Assembly (NCBI GenBank): GCA_964540445.1
Contig: CAZIMF010000046.1
Coordinates: forward strand, 1 to 7,115
Source: JALQXV01 sp964540445
GTDB lineage: Bacteria > Patescibacteriota > Saccharimonadia > Saccharimonadales > 2-12-FULL-41-12
DNA length: 7,115 nucleotides
Direction: 5' to 3'
This document shows, in pieces, positions 5,305-7,115 of the stretch. Below the pieces are notes generated by a model that saw only the letters and a program-made list of their open reading frames with translations, ran no database searches and had not been told where the DNA came from. Position 1 is the stretch's first letter; every line of letters begins with the position of its first letter. A program made the translations under genes and the position numbers.

Positions 5305-5778
5305 TTAGGTGATGTACCAAAATATTATCTGCCTATATATAAACATAATTAGTAAGTTCCATATATACAACCGCAGAAAAAAGCCAATACCAGGTGCTTT
5401 TACATTCTTGTTTTGGAGTAAATTCCAACCGTAGATGAGTAGCATGCCAGCACCCGTCCAGAAGATCATAACAACTAGATAATAGATTAAGCCCACTGAA
5501 AAGCCATAGCCAGTGTGAATCGTATTGGTAAACTGCGGCCACGTGACTAGCCAAATACATAACATTGCCACATGGTACAAAATAATACCGGTAATCTTTT
5601 TAATAAAAAGATGTCTGTCTAGGCGCACTCGGCCTTTCTTTTTACTAACGCCAAAGCTATTAAACAACAGCGCTATCAGCGTGCCCGGTAAAATAAGGGC
5701 CACTACAACAAAAATAACGATTTGCAGCAGTGAAACTGCAGCAACACCGGCGGGTAATAGAAGACCGAAGCTAAGCAT
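5305..5778 (-). CDS. Four-helix integral membrane protein, function unknown
   Basis: No family is recognised. From ATG 5778 the protein has 157 residues and about four membrane helices, near 14-41, 61-80, 94-118 and 132-154. A strongly basic loop follows the first helix (SKKKGRVRLDRHLFIKK), and a weaker one (NKNVK) lies before the fourth. The positive-inside rule places both loops in the cytoplasm and both termini outside. Trp, Tyr and Phe are common near the helix ends. I prefer ATG 5778 because TATACT ends exactly 7 nt upstream, which fits leaderless initiation. The frame also has an ATG at 5796 (163 residues, adding MRILHS), but that has no Shine-Dalgarno and would put the TATACT box inside the coding sequence. 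It is the first gene of a pair with the secreted 123-residue protein and is divergent from the PPDK-like gene. Confidence 0.78.
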   Translation of the reverse strand: MLSFGLLLPAGVAAVSLLQIVIFVVVALILPGTLIALLFNSFGVSKKKGRVRLDRHLFIKKITGIILYHVAMLCIWLVTWPQFTNTIHTGYGFSVGLIYYLVVMIFWTGAGMLLIYGWNLLQNKNVKAPGIGFFLRLYIWNLLIMFIYRQIIFWYIT

Positions 5779-5785
5779 ACTGTGT

Positions 5786-5791
5786 AGTATA
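5786..5791 (-). promoter_or_regulatory. -10 element for the membrane-protein gene
   Basis: TATACT (five of six consensus bases) on the minus strand ends 7 nt before ATG 5778. The -35 region is poor (TACACT at 17 bp). It lies 21 bp from the opposing -10 of the PPDK-like gene, so the two promoters probably occlude each other. Confidence 0.5.
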
Positions 5792-5812
5792 CGCATATGC
5801 TTGCGGTAAGTG

Positions 5813-5818
5813 TAGAAT
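5813..5818 (+). promoter_or_regulatory. -10 element for the PPDK-like gene
   Basis: TAGAAT (five of six consensus bases) ends 7 nt before ATG 5826, and no Shine-Dalgarno lies between. This suggests a leaderless mRNA. The -35 position reads TACGCA, a weak match. Confidence 0.5.
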
Positions 5819-5825
5819 AGCTACC

Positions 5826-7115
5826 ATGCAACGATGGTATAAACTGACCGATTCTTTACCTGAAGAATGCGGCGCAAAGGCGCGTAACCTTTCGCTACTT
5901 GCTCAAAGCGATATAACCATACCGAACGGATCAGTCATCGTTCATTCGGCAACAATTGACACTCAGCTTATACAACAGGCCACCGAGAACCTAAGCTACC
6001 CTCTTATTATTCGCAGTTCTAGCAATGTTGAGGATAGCTCGCTACACTCGCTTGCCGGTATCTTTACATCAATGATTGCCCGTAGTGCAACAGAAGTTGC
6101 CACCGTCATAAAAGCAATTCATACACACAACACATCTGCGCAGGTACAAGAACTTCTGAGCCAATATGCTATTTCGGAAGATATTTGGGTTAGTTATGTG
6201 TTGCAGGAATATAAAGCTTCCCGGCGGGGTGGTGTCATGATTGTTCCTGAACGTTCTGGCGATAGCATAACCATAGAGGTGGGTGATACGCCCGAGCAAG
6301 TTACCTCAGGCGTTACAATACCTCAAAGTTACACTATTAAGCCGGCCGGCCATACCAAAAGGACCGAGAAGTGGCTGGCGCCGCTAGTAGACGCAGCCCA
6401 GACAATCGGCAAAGAATATAAGGGCAAACAAGACGTAGAGTGGCTGGAGGCAACAGACGGCCAACTGTATATCTTGCAAGTCAGGCCGTATGTATCAAAA
6501 GCGTCACCACAAGAGGTTATCGCCGAAGAACAACACCGGCTTTCTAGCATCACGCTCCACGCTGGTCACTACATTATCGACACACTCCCCGATATTAACT
6601 CCCCCACCCCTGCTACTCTGTCGTTGTTACAAAAAATATATGGTCAGGGGATAAAAACTTCTTTTGGCTTACGAAAAAATGTAGAAGCAAAAAAGCTGTT
6701 TCCGATTATCGCCGGGCAGCTTTACTTCGATGCGTTTGAGTCAGCCTCTATGTTTACGCCAGCATTGTTAAAACCAGCCGCTCGAACCCGTTATTATATT
6801 CGTCGGCTAAAACTACTACGCAATCTTGCGCAGCATAAACGACTACGAAAAAATACAGTGGAACTTCCTAAGCTTTCGAGTGACCTGCCTAAACTATGTA
6901 ACCAAATTGAATACGAAATTGGTCCTGAAATTTTTAAAATTTCCGATCAGCTACAGATTGTTCAAAAACAACTGCAAAAGAAGCTCCACATTACCGCTGA
7001 CAGCCACTTATTGCGCGATCTTTCGGTTTCGCCCTTGCAAAAGAAGGCGGATGGGCTCACCGATGCAGAGCTGATTAGTCAGTTTTGGTACTTAGGGAAT
7101 AATGAATATGAGTTA
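5826..7115 (+). CDS. PEP synthase/PPDK-like enzyme with compact ATP-grasp (PPDK_N) domain, 3' partial
   Basis: All 430 codons to the right edge are open, and the gene continues beyond it. The N-terminal 220 residues match a PEP/pyruvate-binding ATP-grasp domain: CGAKARNL (15-22, canonical GGKxxNL with the ATP-site Lys18), IRSSSNVEDSSLHSLAG (62-78, canonical RSSAxxEDxxxxSFAG, with Arg63, Glu69 and Asp70), and DVEWLEATDGQLYILQVRP (203-221, canonical DIEWAxxxGxLYxLQxRP). Residues 240-430, with NSPTPATLSLL, GQLYFDAF and YLGNNEYEL, recall the linker before the PEP-utilising swivel domain in PEP-synthase and rifampin-phosphotransferase relatives. That swivel domain, with its catalytic His, would lie outside the window. 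The usual GLGE loop is replaced by VGDTPEQ (153-158 region), and the domain is about 100 residues shorter than usual. It probably performs ATP-driven phosphotransfer; the acceptor is unknown. Confidence 0.85.
   Translation, partial: MQRWYKLTDSLPEECGAKARNLSLLAQSDITIPNGSVIVHSATIDTQLIQQATENLSYPLIIRSSSNVEDSSLHSLAGIFTSMIARSATEVATVIKAIHTHNTSAQVQELLSQYAISEDIWVSYVLQEYKASRRGGVMIVPERSGDSITIEVGDTPEQVTSGVTIPQSYTIKPAGHTKRTEKWLAPLVDAAQTIGKEYKGKQDVEWLEATDGQLYILQVRPYVSKASPQEVIAEEQHRLSSITLHAGHYIIDTLPDINSPTPATLSLLQKIYGQGIKTSFGLRKNVEAKKLFPIIAGQLYFDAFESASMFTPALLKPAARTRYYIRRLKLLRNLAQHKRLRKNTVELPKLSSDLPKLCNQIEYEIGPEIFKISDQLQIVQKQLQKKLHITADSHLLRDLSVSPLQKKADGLTDAELISQFWYLGNNEYEL

Noticed and set aside
6069..6553. 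Opposite-strand open frames inside the PPDK-like gene
   Set aside because: They lie wholly within a 430-codon frame that carries clear PPDK_N motifs, and they show no family features of their own.
1..7115. UGA read as glycine (Gracilibacteria/SR1 code)
   Set aside because: No coding frame contains TGA at conserved Gly positions and all genes are intact under the standard code. The tRNA-Gly anticodon is UCC, not UCA.
1..7115. CRISPR array, insertion sequence or phage attachment site
   Set aside because: No regularly spaced repeats, terminal inverted repeats, transposase or integrase are visible. The tRNA 3' end has no duplicate in the window.

Overview
The window looks like a compact, AT-leaning bacterial chromosome segment. 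The best guess is a Patescibacteria (CPR) genome such as Saccharibacteria. That guess rests on very short intergenic gaps, small genes, divergent but recognisable cell-wall enzymes, and orphan membrane or secreted proteins. It is inference, not proof. The standard code is used. All eight complete stops are TAA or TAG, and no gene needs UGA read as glycine, which argues against Gracilibacteria/Absconditabacteria.

Layout, left to right. The 3' part of a MurA-like enolpyruvyl transferase (+) is followed 2 bp later by a HAD hydrolase (+). The HAD gene overlaps tail-to-tail with a P-loop kinase/ATPase (-). A divergent gap separates the kinase from mraY (+). mraY converges, with 6 bp between stops, on a two-gene minus-strand unit: an unrecognised 303-residue protein with a TTG start and a very good sigma70 promoter, then an M15-type zinc peptidase. 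A 169-bp gap holds that promoter, a possible 19-codon ORF, and the promoter of a tRNA-Gly(UCC) gene (+) with an encoded CCA. Next is a minus-strand pair: a four-helix membrane protein and a small secreted or membrane-anchored protein. A tiny divergent promoter region separates this pair from the 5' part of a PEP-synthase-like (PPDK_N) enzyme (+) that runs off the right edge.

The unifying theme is the cell envelope. MurA makes UDP-GlcNAc-enolpyruvate, MraY makes lipid I at the membrane, and the M15 peptidase probably cuts peptide bonds in peptidoglycan. The 163/123-residue pair is also envelope-located. The other genes look like housekeeping or orphan functions.

The strongest unlisted signal is initiation architecture. 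Three genes (kinase, membrane protein, PPDK-like) have a -10-like hexamer ending exactly 7 nt before an ATG with no Shine-Dalgarno, and the M15 peptidase has one at 6 nt. This suggests leaderless mRNAs, alongside genes that have clear Shine-Dalgarno sites (mraY, the TTG-start gene, the 123-residue protein). Other points of interest are a shortened PPDK_N domain, a 17-nt tandem duplication in the M15 gene, and a T8/G7 tract across the HAD active-site codons. No mobile element or CRISPR array was seen.
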